From NCBI RefSeq assembly GCF_002843355.2, contig NZ_PJAI02000003.1:186001-250000 (forward strand): a stretch of 64,000 bases of DNA. The letters run 5' to 3'. The notes below the pieces were generated by a model. It had not been told where the DNA came from, searched no databases, and was given only the letters and a program-made list of their open reading frames with translations. Shown here piece after piece: positions 16,330 to 25,075 of this stretch. Numbering within the stretch: the stretch's first letter is position 1; every line of letters begins with the position of its first letter. The position numbers were made by a program, and so were the translations under genes. The DNA is from Colwellia echini (lineage in GTDB: Bacteria > Pseudomonadota > Gammaproteobacteria > Enterobacterales > Alteromonadaceae).

Positions 16330-17667
16330 ATGCCGTTTCTATGCAACACTCGAGTACTGAAAACCGTAAAATTACCTATGTTGTTATTAAATCTTACCCT
16401 AGCGGTTATTGCGCTAAACATAGTAATACTTAATGTAGCCATGGCAAAATCGACATCGACAGCCAAGCCTACAAACTTTATTCAGTATGACGCAACAAGT
16501 ATCGCTAACGTAAAATTGTCCTTAAAAAATAACACTGCAGCACCCTATACCCAAAAAGCCTATAAAGCGCTTATCAAAAAAGCTGACTCAACACTTAAAA
16601 TGACCAACCCAAGTGTTATGGATAAAGATTTTTTTCCGCCGAGTAAAGATAAGCATGATTATTTAAGTTTAAGTCGTTACTGGTGGCCAGATCCTAAATC
16701 ACCTGATGGTTTACCTTGGATAAGAAAAGACGGCATTACCAATCCAGATACCCAAACTGACCATGTAGATCGCGGTAGATTAGGCGAAACTATGCGCGCT
16801 ATTCGCATTTTATCTCTCGCTTATTACTTTTCAAACGATGAAAAATACGCCCAAAAAGGTGTTAGTTTAATCAATACTTGGTTTTTAGACGAAAATACCA
16901 AAATGAATCCGCATTTAGAATACGGGCAAAGCGTGCCAGGTAACCCTAAAAGTAGACGTTCTGGCATGTTAGACGGACGAGTTATTCCTGAAAATGTACT
17001 TGATGCCATCACCATTTTTTCCAATTCACCTGCCTGGACAGCAACACAAGATACACAAATGACCGCTTGGTTAACACAATACCTTACCTGGTTAACAACC
17101 AGTGAATTAGGTAAATCTGGCGCCAGCCAAAAGAACAATCATGGCTCTTGGTATCACTTTCAAGTTGCTGCTTTAGCATGGTATTTGGCCGATGACGCGT
17201 TATTAAAACAAAGCATTATCGCAGCACAACAAAGTTTTCCTGAACAGTTTGACGCACAAGGCGCGCAGCAACATGAATTAGCTCGAACCCGTGCATTCTT
17301 CTACAGTTGTTTTAATTTACAAGCACTGGCGCTTATCGCCAATATTGCCGAAAAAAGTAACCTAGCAACAGCTAATTTATCATTATGGCAATACCAATCA
17401 CCAACAGGACAAAGCTTACAATTAGCCACTGATTATTTAATGCCTGTAACCCGTGAAGAAAAATGGCCTCACGCTAGCAAAAATCTTGATCAGAGTCAGT
17501 TATCTCCAATTCTAAGCAGTTTAGTTATGTACGCTAACAAACCAGAATACCAAGCAACGCTGAGTAAAATAATAAAAGACTTAACTAAGAATAAAAAATT
17601 AACATCTAATCAAAAACGTACATACTACGAGTTTGTTTTACTAACACCACAACTATTAACACCCTAA
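16330..17667 (+). CDS. Alginate-lyase family (PL5-like) secreted polysaccharide lyase
   Basis: 445 residues from ATG 16330, preferred to ATG 16318 because GAGG sits six bases before it and the upstream ATG is inside a palindrome without a ribosome site. A signal peptide ends near 'NVAMAKS'. The alpha/alpha-barrel family (PF05426) is recognised by 'DYLSLSRYWWPDP' (about 110-122), 'VDRGRLGETMRAIRILSLAYYF' in the middle, and 'NNHGSWY' at 269-275, which carries the catalytic Asn/His/Tyr region of PL5 lyases. Cleavage of alginate or a related uronic-acid polymer is expected; the exact substrate is not readable. It stands alone, with its own promoter palindrome, between nucleotide and phosphate-related genes. 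Confidence 0.85.
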   Translation: MPFLCNTRVLKTVKLPMLLLNLTLAVIALNIVILNVAMAKSTSTAKPTNFIQYDATSIANVKLSLKNNTAAPYTQKAYKALIKKADSTLKMTNPSVMDKDFFPPSKDKHDYLSLSRYWWPDPKSPDGLPWIRKDGITNPDTQTDHVDRGRLGETMRAIRILSLAYYFSNDEKYAQKGVSLINTWFLDENTKMNPHLEYGQSVPGNPKSRRSGMLDGRVIPENVLDAITIFSNSPAWTATQDTQMTAWLTQYLTWLTTSELGKSGASQKNNHGSWYHFQVAALAWYLADDALLKQSIIAAQQSFPEQFDAQGAQQHELARTRAFFYSCFNLQALALIANIAEKSNLATANLSLWQYQSPTGQSLQLATDYLMPVTREEKWPHASKNLDQSQLSPILSSLVMYANKPEYQATLSKIIKDLTKNKKLTSNQKRTYYEFVLLTPQLLTP

Positions 17668-17813
17668 TAATTAACATCGCAACAATTGTAAGCTGAGCCA
17701 CTAATTACCTATTTGAATAACTAGGTTGTTACCTACTAAAATATAAGGAGATTTAACTATTAAATTAAATAAATAAATATTAATTAATTAATACTAATAG
17801 TTAACAAGGTTAC

Positions 17814-19385
17814 ATGGATAAAACTAAAAACTCGCCTTCATTCGCGAAGAACACTCGAAAAACGTTTGTTGCACTACTCATCCCTCTATCTACAATTTTA
17901 CTATCGGCTTGTTCCGATCCAGGCTTTCACATCACTGATTCAGACCAAAACTATTGTGCTGCTATAAATAATAAAGCACCTGCAGAGCTATCTAAATACC
18001 TAGCGCCATATAAAGATAATATGGAAAAAAGTACCGGTGTTTACATACTAGAGCAAGGAACCGAAGCCATACTAACCAGAGCTTGGTTAAGTGAACAAGC
18101 CCAACAAACTATTGATGTACAATATTTTATTTTTTCATCTGACAACATTGGTTTAATTGCTGTTGATTACCTCGTAAAAGCTGCCGAGCGAGGCATAAAG
18201 GTAAGAATGCTAGTTGATGATCTAATGGTTGATGCCAAAGAAAGCCAGCTATTAAAATTAGCGGCACACGAAAATATATCGATAAAAATCTATAACCCGA
18301 TGCTCAATATTGGTAAAAACTTTGTCGCTAAAGTTGTAAATTTAACCACTAATTTTCATGGTATAAATCAACGCATGCACAATAAAACCTTTACCGTAGA
18401 TGGTAAGGTAGTTATTACTGGTGGTCGAAATTTAGCTGATGAATACTTCGGCTATGATCACGAATATAACTTCAGAGATCGTGATGTACTGCTATTAGGT
18501 GGTGTCACTAACGATATTCAAATGTCATTTAACCAGTATTGGGATAATGACTTAAGCGTTCCGATTGAAGATTTAATTTCGAGTAACGCTGAAATGAATA
18601 CCAATTTTGACGCGTTACATCAATATGCTTGTAATCCCCTTAACTTTCTCCCCGAAGTTAGACAGCAAATAAAAAACCTTCCTGATGTATTTCAAGAGCT
18701 TGAGCAAACAAATCAACTACATTGGTTAAACGGTGTTGAATACGTTTCAGATTTACCGGGTAAAAATGATGGTAATACATTTTTAGGTGGAAGCGGATTG
18801 TCTACTGAGCGACTTATTTTACTGTTACAACACGCTAAAAAATCAGTCACCATTCAAAGCCCTTATTTAGTAACCACTGACTTGAGTAGAAACCTATTCA
18901 AGAGCCTTGTTGACCGTGGTGTTGAAATAAAAATCCTCACTAATAGCTTAGCGTCAAACGACAACTTTGAAGCTTTTAATGGTTATCAACGAGATAGAAA
19001 AAAATTACTAGAAACTGGCGTTGAAATTTACGAATTTAAACCCGATGCCCAAATTAGAAAGAAAATTATGTCTAAAGAAATGCAGGGCAAATTACCCGAA
19101 ATGCCAATCTTTAGCTTACATGCAAAGTCGATGGTTATTGACGATAATATTACTGTTATCGGTACATTTAATGTAGATCCACGCAGCGCTAACTTAAATA
19201 CCGAAAGCATAACGATTATTCCTTCTAAAGAAATATCAACAGCAGTTAAAGCGGGTATGTTAGAAGAAATGCAACCTGAAAATGCTTGGCAGACCACGCT
19301 TGACTGGAATCCTGATGGCGAAGAAACACTAGTGAAACAACTTAAAGTTAAACTAAGACGCGTAGTGCCAAAGAGCATTCTTTAA
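17814..19385 (+). CDS. Phospholipase D-family lipoprotein (cardiolipin-synthase-like)
   Basis: 523 residues with a lipobox 'ILLSAC' giving a probable lipid anchor around residue 33. Two PLD catalytic motifs are intact: H189-x-K191 with D196 ('MHNKTFTVDGKVVITGGRN') and H436-x-K438 with D443 ('LHAKSMVIDDNITVIGTFN'). 'IDVQYFIFSSDNIG' and 'IQSPYLVTT' are the matching beta-strands. The domain order resembles bacterial cardiolipin synthase C (ClsC), but the lipoprotein signal places it in the periplasm, so phosphodiester cleavage or lipid remodelling in the envelope is likely. AT-only sequence of about 50 bp precedes the ribosome site. It is followed by a hexamer repeat and a PhoD-like phosphatase. 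Confidence 0.85.
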   Translation: MDKTKNSPSFAKNTRKTFVALLIPLSTILLSACSDPGFHITDSDQNYCAAINNKAPAELSKYLAPYKDNMEKSTGVYILEQGTEAILTRAWLSEQAQQTIDVQYFIFSSDNIGLIAVDYLVKAAERGIKVRMLVDDLMVDAKESQLLKLAAHENISIKIYNPMLNIGKNFVAKVVNLTTNFHGINQRMHNKTFTVDGKVVITGGRNLADEYFGYDHEYNFRDRDVLLLGGVTNDIQMSFNQYWDNDLSVPIEDLISSNAEMNTNFDALHQYACNPLNFLPEVRQQIKNLPDVFQELEQTNQLHWLNGVEYVSDLPGKNDGNTFLGGSGLSTERLILLLQHAKKSVTIQSPYLVTTDLSRNLFKSLVDRGVEIKILTNSLASNDNFEAFNGYQRDRKKLLETGVEIYEFKPDAQIRKKIMSKEMQGKLPEMPIFSLHAKSMVIDDNITVIGTFNVDPRSANLNTESITIIPSKEISTAVKAGMLEEMQPENAWQTTLDWNPDGEETLVKQLKVKLRRVVPKSIL

Positions 19386-19424
19386 CGCACTTTTATTTAA
19401 CGTTAGCTTGATATTAAAGCCACT

Positions 19425-19454
19425 AAGTTTAAGTTTAAGTTTAAGTTTAAGTTT
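19425..19454 (+). repeat. Five tandem copies of hexamer AAGTTT
   Basis: AAGTTT is repeated five times without a mismatch, ending 30 bp before the ATG of the PhoD-like gene and just upstream of the AT-rich GATAATAATAAAA, a possible -10 region. Copy-number change by slippage would alter promoter spacing in 6-bp steps without affecting any reading frame. Confidence 0.8.
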
Positions 19455-19484
19455 ACAGATAATAATAAAAATAAGCAGAATCAC

Positions 19485-20477
19485 ATGACAAAAATAGCAT
19501 TCGCCTCGTGTTGCCGTTACGAAGCTTTTCCACATATACCGCATAATTTAAAGCAAGCTGAATGGAAGGTGGTTGAAGACTCGAACCCTGATTACTTGTT
19601 CTTATTAGGCGATCAAATTTACATGGATTACGGTCTACGTTTTTTTAGCCAAGAACCAATAGGCTCACCAGAAAAGTTAAGTTTGGTTGATTTCGAAGCC
19701 AAAATGTCAGCGAAATATGCGCAACAATTCTCAGTACCGCATTTTAATAGCTTAGTAACCAAAATGCGTGACCAGAATGCCCTCTTCGCTACTTGGGATG
19801 ATCATGATTTTGCTTGGGATAATGCGAGCGGTATTTGCGTTCCTGAAGACAAAAAACAAGTATCTACACGGTTATTTAAAACCTGGGTTTTAGGTGAATC
19901 AAAACCCGATAATTCGCCCATTTATCGTTATGTGGATTTACCCATAGATAAACCTGTCGCTCGATTTATTATTTTAGATAATCGCAGCTTTGCAAGCCCC
20001 ATTAAAAAGCATTCTGATAAACAGTGTAAATGTAGAACAGAGCCAAAAACACCAAGCATGCTAGGAGAAACACAATTAAGTTTCCTATTAGATAAGATGC
20101 AACACAATCTTCCGCACACCTTTATTTGTGCTGGGGTAACGTTAACGCAAGGTAGTGAAAATTGGTCTAAGTTCAAAACAGAATACCGCTTATTCTGCCA
20201 AGCGGTGCAAGCGTCAAAGAGTAACGTTTTCTTTGTTGGCGGCGATATTCATAAAAACAAATTGCTCAAACCAGATAGAAAACGCCCCTGCTACGAAATT
20301 ATTTCATCTGGCATATCAATTAATTATTTGGGTATGCCATTTAATTTTGATGACCGACACAATTGGGGCAGCATTGAATTTGATGAAAACAAGGTTACCG
20401 TTGAATTAAATACTGTAAAAGTGGATAACCTTGGTGGTGCTAAAGCGATGGAACCTATTATTCGTAACTTACTTTAG
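19485..20477 (+). CDS. PhoD-like metallophosphatase
   Basis: 330 residues, without a signal peptide. The PhoD family (PF09423) is shown by 'IAFASCCRYE' at the N-terminus, 'YLFLLGDQIYMDYG' (about residues 37-50, metal-binding Asp), 'NALFATWDDHDFAWDN' (about 99-114, with the DDHD metal ligands), 'ARFIILDNRSFASP', 'MLGETQLSFLL', and 'VFFVGGDIHKNKL' late in the chain (Asp/His ligands). The expected activity is phosphomono- or phosphodiester hydrolysis; lack of a signal peptide means a cytoplasmic location or an unusual export route. It is shorter than classical Tat-exported PhoD (about 500). The neighbouring PLD lipoprotein suggests linked turnover of phosphodiesters. A long hairpin follows the stop. 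Confidence 0.82.
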   Translation: MTKIAFASCCRYEAFPHIPHNLKQAEWKVVEDSNPDYLFLLGDQIYMDYGLRFFSQEPIGSPEKLSLVDFEAKMSAKYAQQFSVPHFNSLVTKMRDQNALFATWDDHDFAWDNASGICVPEDKKQVSTRLFKTWVLGESKPDNSPIYRYVDLPIDKPVARFIILDNRSFASPIKKHSDKQCKCRTEPKTPSMLGETQLSFLLDKMQHNLPHTFICAGVTLTQGSENWSKFKTEYRLFCQAVQASKSNVFFVGGDIHKNKLLKPDRKRPCYEIISSGISINYLGMPFNFDDRHNWGSIEFDENKVTVELNTVKVDNLGGAKAMEPIIRNLL

Positions 20478-20497
20478 CTATAGCTGTTAGGAGCTTT

Positions 20498-20545
20498 CGT
20501 TGAGCTTTAAGCCTTTTGTATTGAGAAAAGACTTAAAGCTCAACG
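20498..20545. terminator. 14-bp hairpin between convergent genes
   Basis: CGTTGAGCTTTAAG (20498-20511) pairs perfectly with 20532-20545, and an inner CTTTT/AAAAG extends the structure across the loop. It lies between the PhoD-like gene and the MAPEG gene, which converge. No T-run follows on either strand, so it is a likely but not classical two-way transcription barrier. Confidence 0.5.
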
Positions 20546-20590
20546 ACTAATCAAAGAGACCAACAGAGCCTGTTTTAATATCCCCAACAG

Positions 20591-21004
20591 TTATATTTTC
20601 TGTACTAGCAAGTTAATCCACAGCACCATAACACACAGAAATGACGCCCAAAATGTCAGCATACGATGCAAAATATGATTGTAAGTTAAATGAATAAACG
20701 CATGTGCCACGCGAAATACAATAAACAACCAAGCAAAAATTAACGCAACAAAACTGTTGATACCGAAACAAATATATAAAGTACAAACCACATAAAATAA
20801 CGTAGGAATTTCAAATTGGTTATTAAAATTACGGGTAGTTTTTGTTACTAAATCTGGAACGCTCTGCCCATCCATTAAACGAAAATATTTAGGACTTATC
20901 TCCCCTGTTTTAACACCCGCGAATCTAGCCTTTACCGCCACACAAGCAATAATAAAAGTTAACAATACCATGGCAAACATGGGGTATAACAATAAAGTAT
21001 GCAT
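20591..21004 (-). CDS. MAPEG-family integral membrane protein
   Basis: 137 residues with four hydrophobic segments, the size and layout of bacterial MAPEG proteins (PF01124, membrane-associated eicosanoid and glutathione metabolism). 'MDGQSVPDLVTKTTRNFNNQFEIPTLFYV' spans the conserved loop between helices one and two, with the family 'R.x.N..E.P..F' pattern (R55 region). 'FRVAHAFIHL' between helices three and four matches the second conserved 'R..H...H' site. Glutathione-dependent activity is known for some members; most bacterial ones are uncharacterised. AGGAG lies just before the ATG. It may be co-transcribed with the membrane-protein gene upstream (67-bp gap). Confidence 0.85.
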   Translation of the reverse strand: MHTLLLYPMFAMVLLTFIIACVAVKARFAGVKTGEISPKYFRLMDGQSVPDLVTKTTRNFNNQFEIPTLFYVVCTLYICFGINSFVALIFAWLFIVFRVAHAFIHLTYNHILHRMLTFWASFLCVMVLWINLLVQKI

Positions 21005-21071
21005 TTACATAAACTCCTAAGAAAAATTTAGCATCTAGTACTTCTCGCTTACAAGGTTCCCATCACGTTAA

Positions 21072-21491
21072 TCACAACGTTGACCACAGCTGCTTTAACC
21101 CAATAAGGTGAATAACACCAAAACTTAAACAAATTAATGAACTCCATACCCAAAACTCAGGAGATCGCCCCATTGGATAATTCACTAAAAATAACCCAAG
21201 AACACCACGCGTTAAATAAATAGCTGTAATTAAGGTTAGCGCTAAACGAATTAATGGTAAGCGAACAATAACACCCGCAGCAGAAAAAGCATAAAGCGAC
21301 CAAATAGATAACACCAAAACAATGCCGCTAGTAATTATTGTAGGCTGAATACTACCACGCTCGGCAAGTACTGCCATTTCCTCTCCAGCACCAAAAAACC
21401 GATACCAGGACGCGCCAAAATAAATACAGCCAACATGCAAAATAGCGACAATGGCACTTAAAGTGCCGCCAATAATTAGAAATATGTTCAT
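21072..21491 (-). CDS. Four-helix integral membrane protein of unknown function
   Basis: 139 residues, strongly hydrophobic with four predicted membrane helices (about 3-25, 48-70, 78-103 and 113-133). 'GCIYFGASWYRFFGAGEEM' between the first two helices is the most polar and probably conserved part. I do not recognise a named family. Same strand and spacing suggest an operon with the MAPEG gene. The ATG follows AGGGAG about 13 bp upstream on the coding strand. Confidence 0.7.
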   Translation of the reverse strand: MNIFLIIGGTLSAIVAILHVGCIYFGASWYRFFGAGEEMAVLAERGSIQPTIITSGIVLVLSIWSLYAFSAAGVIVRLPLIRLALTLITAIYLTRGVLGLFLVNYPMGRSPEFWVWSSLICLSFGVIHLIGLKQLWSTL

Positions 21492-21710
21492 ATAGCAATA
21501 AAACTCCCTGTAATACCAGTTCCATAAATTATGGGTTTGATAATATTTTATGATGATTTATAAATTAGCACTCCACCTTTATTTTAAGGGTTGCGGTTAA
21601 TCTGGTTGTGCACTTAAGCTATTCAATTTATTGACAAGAAATGATAAGTAGTAGAATGTAGCGTAAGTATAATTAAATGCAATAAAATATCGATACGAAG
21701 GGATACGTAA

Positions 21711-23642
21711 TTGTCACCAAAATTCTATAATAAAAATGCCGAAGCATTAGCTCAGCAGTACCTTTCAAAATCATTTGAAGAGGTACATAAAAGTTGGTCG
21801 CATTTGTTACCTGAAATTATAGAAAACCCCAACGCCCGTATTCTTGATTTAGGTGCTGGTGCAGGACGTGATGCTAAACATCTTGCTGAATTAGCTGAAG
21901 TAAAACATAGCAACAAAAATAACATTCAAATTTACGCGGTAGAACCCGCCTTAGACCTTGCTGAAATTGGTAAACAAACCACGAAAAACCTCAAGATTAA
22001 GTGGTTAGAAGACTCACTTCCCGCTTTAAATATCATTACTCAACAAGAAGTTAGTTTTGATCTTATTCTATTAAGCGCAGTTTGGATGCACATTCCACCA
22101 AGCGAACGTGCTCGTTCACTTCGTAAATTGGCCAATTTACTTAAACCTGGTGGCAAAATCGTTATATCACTACGTCATGGTCAAACCGAAGACGATTACA
22201 AAACTCGTAAAATGTTTGATGTGTGCGCCGATGAATTAAAACAATTAGCCACAGACGTTGGCTTATTCACCAAGCTTGAAACCACAAAACAAACAGATGA
22301 ACTTGGCCGTAACCATATTCACTGGCAAACCGTAGTTTTACAATTACCTGATGATGGCTCTGGCGCATTCCCGTTTATAAGACACGTTGCCATTAACGAC
22401 GGAAAATCAGCAACCCATAAATTAGCATTATTAAGAATATTACTGCGTATTGCCGATGGACATGCAGGCGCAGTATTAAGACGAGAGTCTTGCCCTGTAA
22501 GTGGCGAGCGAGTAATACTGCCAATGGGATTAGTTGCGCTTTACTGGGCGCATCAATACAAAGACTTAATTGATACCCACCATTTATTTCAAACGCCAAA
22601 TAAAAGCCCAAATATGGGCTTTATGAAAGATAGCGGTTGGCACAAACTAACACACCGCACGGCTTCTGATTACCGTATTGGTAATTTGTTTTTTGGCGAA
22701 GATGCCAAAGCTATACACAGCATGCTTTCTGCCTGTGCAAGCAACATAAAAAATATGCCCTGCAAATACATTACCTTTCCTAATCAAGAGCCGAATAGTA
22801 ATAACCCAGTATTCGAAGTAAACAGTAAAACCGTAAAAGCCAAAGACAGCATTTTTCTTGATTTACAAACACTAGAGCAATGGGGCGAATTTTCAGTTCC
22901 TGAATCGATATGGTTGGCGTTTAATCGTTACGCGTGTTGGATTGAGCCTGTACTAGTCAGCGAATGGGTAAAAACCATGGCGGGCTATAAAGGCAACGAA
23001 CAATATTCAGCACCTGAAAATCAATATTATTTACAGCAAGCATTAAACTGGCTAGAGCCAAAACGCACCACAACCGAAGTGCGCCAGCGCTTTGAACAAA
23101 TTAAACAACAATCACCAGAAATAGCACAATGTGTTTGGTCGGCTAAAACACTTACCAATAAATACGCTATTGATCACAGCATGCCATTTTCCCGCTGGCC
23201 GAATAACGACTTATGGAACTTATTACCAGCCGATAGCGATATTAACGGCCAAAAAAGCGACCGTTTACCAACAGAACATAAATTACTGGCATCAAAAGAA
23301 CGAATTCAACACTGGTGGCGCGAAGCTTGGCTAAACCCAGTGCAAAGTAACGATAGCAACACAGCTTTTACTTCGCCAAATGCTGAACCAGCTTCAACAC
23401 ATAAAAATGAAGTGAATGATATGACGGCAGGTTACGCCATCAGTAATAAATTATTCACCGCGCCGTTGCCAACAACTACAACGAACCAAATAGAAAACAG
23501 CCAACAAGAACGCTTTTTCGCCGAAGCGAATATCGCCCTTCCGGGGTTAAATTCAGATAACGATTCAATAGATGATTTGTTTGAAGCTTTGGTGATGCAA
23601 CGTGGGCGATTGAAAGAAATGCAGCAGTTGAGAGAGTGGTGA
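21711..23642 (+). CDS. SAM-dependent methyltransferase fused to an HNH endonuclease domain
   Basis: 643 residues from TTG 21711, which has AAGGGA at proper distance and no better ATG nearby. Residues ~1-215 form a class I methyltransferase: motif I 'ILDLGAGAGRDAKHLAE' (~44-60), the acidic 'YAVEPA' strand, and 'LKPGGKIVISLRHG'. DNA-methylase catalytic motifs such as DPPY or NPPY are absent. A linker domain starts 'FPFIRHVAINDGKSATHKLALL'-like (~222). Near 478-515 an HNH-type site reads C-x-W ... 'YAIDHSMPFSRW' ... 'NNDLWNLLPA' with 'INGQKSD'. Fusion of the two activities suggests restriction-like defence or nucleic-acid modification. It ends 45 bp before the ABC-3C-like genes on the same strand. 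Substrate unknown. Confidence 0.78.
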   Translation: MSPKFYNKNAEALAQQYLSKSFEEVHKSWSHLLPEIIENPNARILDLGAGAGRDAKHLAELAEVKHSNKNNIQIYAVEPALDLAEIGKQTTKNLKIKWLEDSLPALNIITQQEVSFDLILLSAVWMHIPPSERARSLRKLANLLKPGGKIVISLRHGQTEDDYKTRKMFDVCADELKQLATDVGLFTKLETTKQTDELGRNHIHWQTVVLQLPDDGSGAFPFIRHVAINDGKSATHKLALLRILLRIADGHAGAVLRRESCPVSGERVILPMGLVALYWAHQYKDLIDTHHLFQTPNKSPNMGFMKDSGWHKLTHRTASDYRIGNLFFGEDAKAIHSMLSACASNIKNMPCKYITFPNQEPNSNNPVFEVNSKTVKAKDSIFLDLQTLEQWGEFSVPESIWLAFNRYACWIEPVLVSEWVKTMAGYKGNEQYSAPENQYYLQQALNWLEPKRTTTEVRQRFEQIKQQSPEIAQCVWSAKTLTNKYAIDHSMPFSRWPNNDLWNLLPADSDINGQKSDRLPTEHKLLASKERIQHWWREAWLNPVQSNDSNTAFTSPNAEPASTHKNEVNDMTAGYAISNKLFTAPLPTTTTNQIENSQQERFFAEANIALPGLNSDNDSIDDLFEALVMQRGRLKEMQQLREW

Positions 23643-23687
23643 AAGGATTTTATTTACATGACTTTAATAAATGAGTATTAAAAGATA

Positions 23688-24611
23688 ATGGCTATTGAGT
23701 TTAATGAAATTAACGATCCCAAGTCGTGGGAGGCATATTTTAAATCTTTATTAAAATATCGCCACAGTCAAGAGAATGTATTTGATATCCCAGATCAAAA
23801 TGAAGGTGATTGGGGGGTTGAGTGCTATACGGCTTGTGGGAAAGTCTTTCAATGCTACTTTCCAGATAAAAACCATTCCGTCTCAAAGTTATATGATAAC
23901 CAAAGAAATAAAATTAATACTGATCTTAAAAAGCTTACAGTGACGAATGCTGGAGTATGGAAAGAAATATTTGATAATCAAGGGATTAAAATAAAATCAT
24001 GGGTGTTGGCAACCCCACTTTATAACAATAAACTATTAGCTAAATATATAGCAAAGAAAACGAAAGAAATTAGAGATCTTGGATTAGATTTTATTGATGA
24101 TGACTTCAGAGTTTCTGTACAAACGGATGATGATTATCCGATTGAGCAGCAAAACTTAGCAAACTGTTTTACTCAACTAAAAATAGATATTGATGAAATA
24201 TCTGATGAGGATTTAGCCGAGTGGATAGGTGAAAAAGTTGGCTTTTTAGCAGATTTACATCCTAAATTGGTAATACTTGCTGATGGTGATAAAAAAGAAA
24301 TCGATAACCAAAAGTTGGCTATTTCTAATTTTTACTTAACTTACCAAAATATGCTTGATGTATTAGAGCGAGATTTCCCCCAAATTCATTTGACAGTCAT
24401 TGATTGCGTCAATACACGTAAACAAAAATTAAAACAACGTATCTCACTTTTCGGTAAAGGTAAGGCTCCTTCAACTATCTTGGACGAGAATATACAGCAG
24501 CTAGAAAATGATTTAGCACAGGTAATGCCTAACTTTTTTGGTGGCACACGCTCTGATATGTGTGCGGGTGTTATAGCTGGCTGGTTAATTGAATGCCCAC
24601 TGAGGTTTTAA
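23688..24611 (+). CDS. Candidate nuclease component of an ABC-three-component-like system
   Basis: 307 residues, no signal peptide or membrane helix. I do not recognise a named domain with certainty. Residues 41-57, 'DWGVECYTACGKVFQCY', with the preceding 'EG', resemble the 'GD.G.D......G..fQ.Y.P' core of PD-(D/E)XK-like nuclease modules found at the head of ABC-3C operons: D41, E45 and Q55 would be the key polar residues, though the expected Lys is not obvious. Most of the rest is predicted alpha-helical, with 'GGTRSDMCAGVIAGWLIECPL' at the end. Its stop codon TAA is adjacent to the ATG of the next gene, so the two are translationally coupled. The effector role is inferred from gene order. 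Confidence 0.55.
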   Translation: MAIEFNEINDPKSWEAYFKSLLKYRHSQENVFDIPDQNEGDWGVECYTACGKVFQCYFPDKNHSVSKLYDNQRNKINTDLKKLTVTNAGVWKEIFDNQGIKIKSWVLATPLYNNKLLAKYIAKKTKEIRDLGLDFIDDDFRVSVQTDDDYPIEQQNLANCFTQLKIDIDEISDEDLAEWIGEKVGFLADLHPKLVILADGDKKEIDNQKLAISNFYLTYQNMLDVLERDFPQIHLTVIDCVNTRKQKLKQRISLFGKGKAPSTILDENIQQLENDLAQVMPNFFGGTRSDMCAGVIAGWLIECPLRF

Positions 24612-25073
24612 ATGGATCTAAAGCAACTTGTTACTAAAAAATCGTTTTATATTAGCGAAAGAAAAGAATTCATTTCTTGTGATTTAAGACCTACTTGGCG
24701 TATTTATCTTTTAGTCTTAATTCTGCGTTTAGTCGGCAGAGGCAATAAGGCAACAAGAAATAAAGTCCATATTGCTAATTGGGCACTAAAAAATAGTGAA
24801 CATATTGACAGTTATCTAGAGTACACCGAGCAGAAGAAAGGCAAACGTCCGTTTATAAATTTAGATCCAGCTATGGATAAGGCGATTGATTATGCCCTTT
24901 ACTCAAAACTAGTTACAGTTGATAACAATAGGATTCAATTAACACCTGAAGGCATTAAGGCTACTAATAGCTTAATTAAACTGGAGGTTTTTGAGGTTGA
25001 GAAATTAATTCTTTTACAATTAAAGCCTGCATTGTCTGAAGAGAAAGTTACCAAAGCACTTGAAGGGAAGTAA
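24612..25073 (+). CDS. Small middle-component-like protein of the ABC-3C-type operon
   Basis: 153 residues, basic N-terminal half, helical, with a winged-helix look around residues 90-125 ('MDKAIDYALYSKLVTVDNN', 'LTPEGIKATNSL'). Size, position between an effector-like gene and a Rad50-like ATPase gene, and the 'L..LV..GRGN' start agree with the middle component of ABC-three-component systems, which links the ATPase to its effector. Start and stop abut its neighbours (0 and 2 bp). No catalytic motif is visible. Without a profile search the family assignment stays tentative. Confidence 0.55.
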   Translation: MDLKQLVTKKSFYISERKEFISCDLRPTWRIYLLVLILRLVGRGNKATRNKVHIANWALKNSEHIDSYLEYTEQKKGKRPFINLDPAMDKAIDYALYSKLVTVDNNRIQLTPEGIKATNSLIKLEVFEVEKLILLQLKPALSEEKVTKALEGK

Positions 25074-25075
25074 AA

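Noticed and set aside
19425..19454. Coding tandem repeat or telomere-like element.
   Set aside because: The hexamers lie between genes with no frame through them; simple microsatellite is sufficient.
21711..22360. DNA methyltransferase call for the methyltransferase domain.
   Set aside because: No DPPY, NPPY or PCQ motif is present; the fold pattern is that of general class I methyltransferases.
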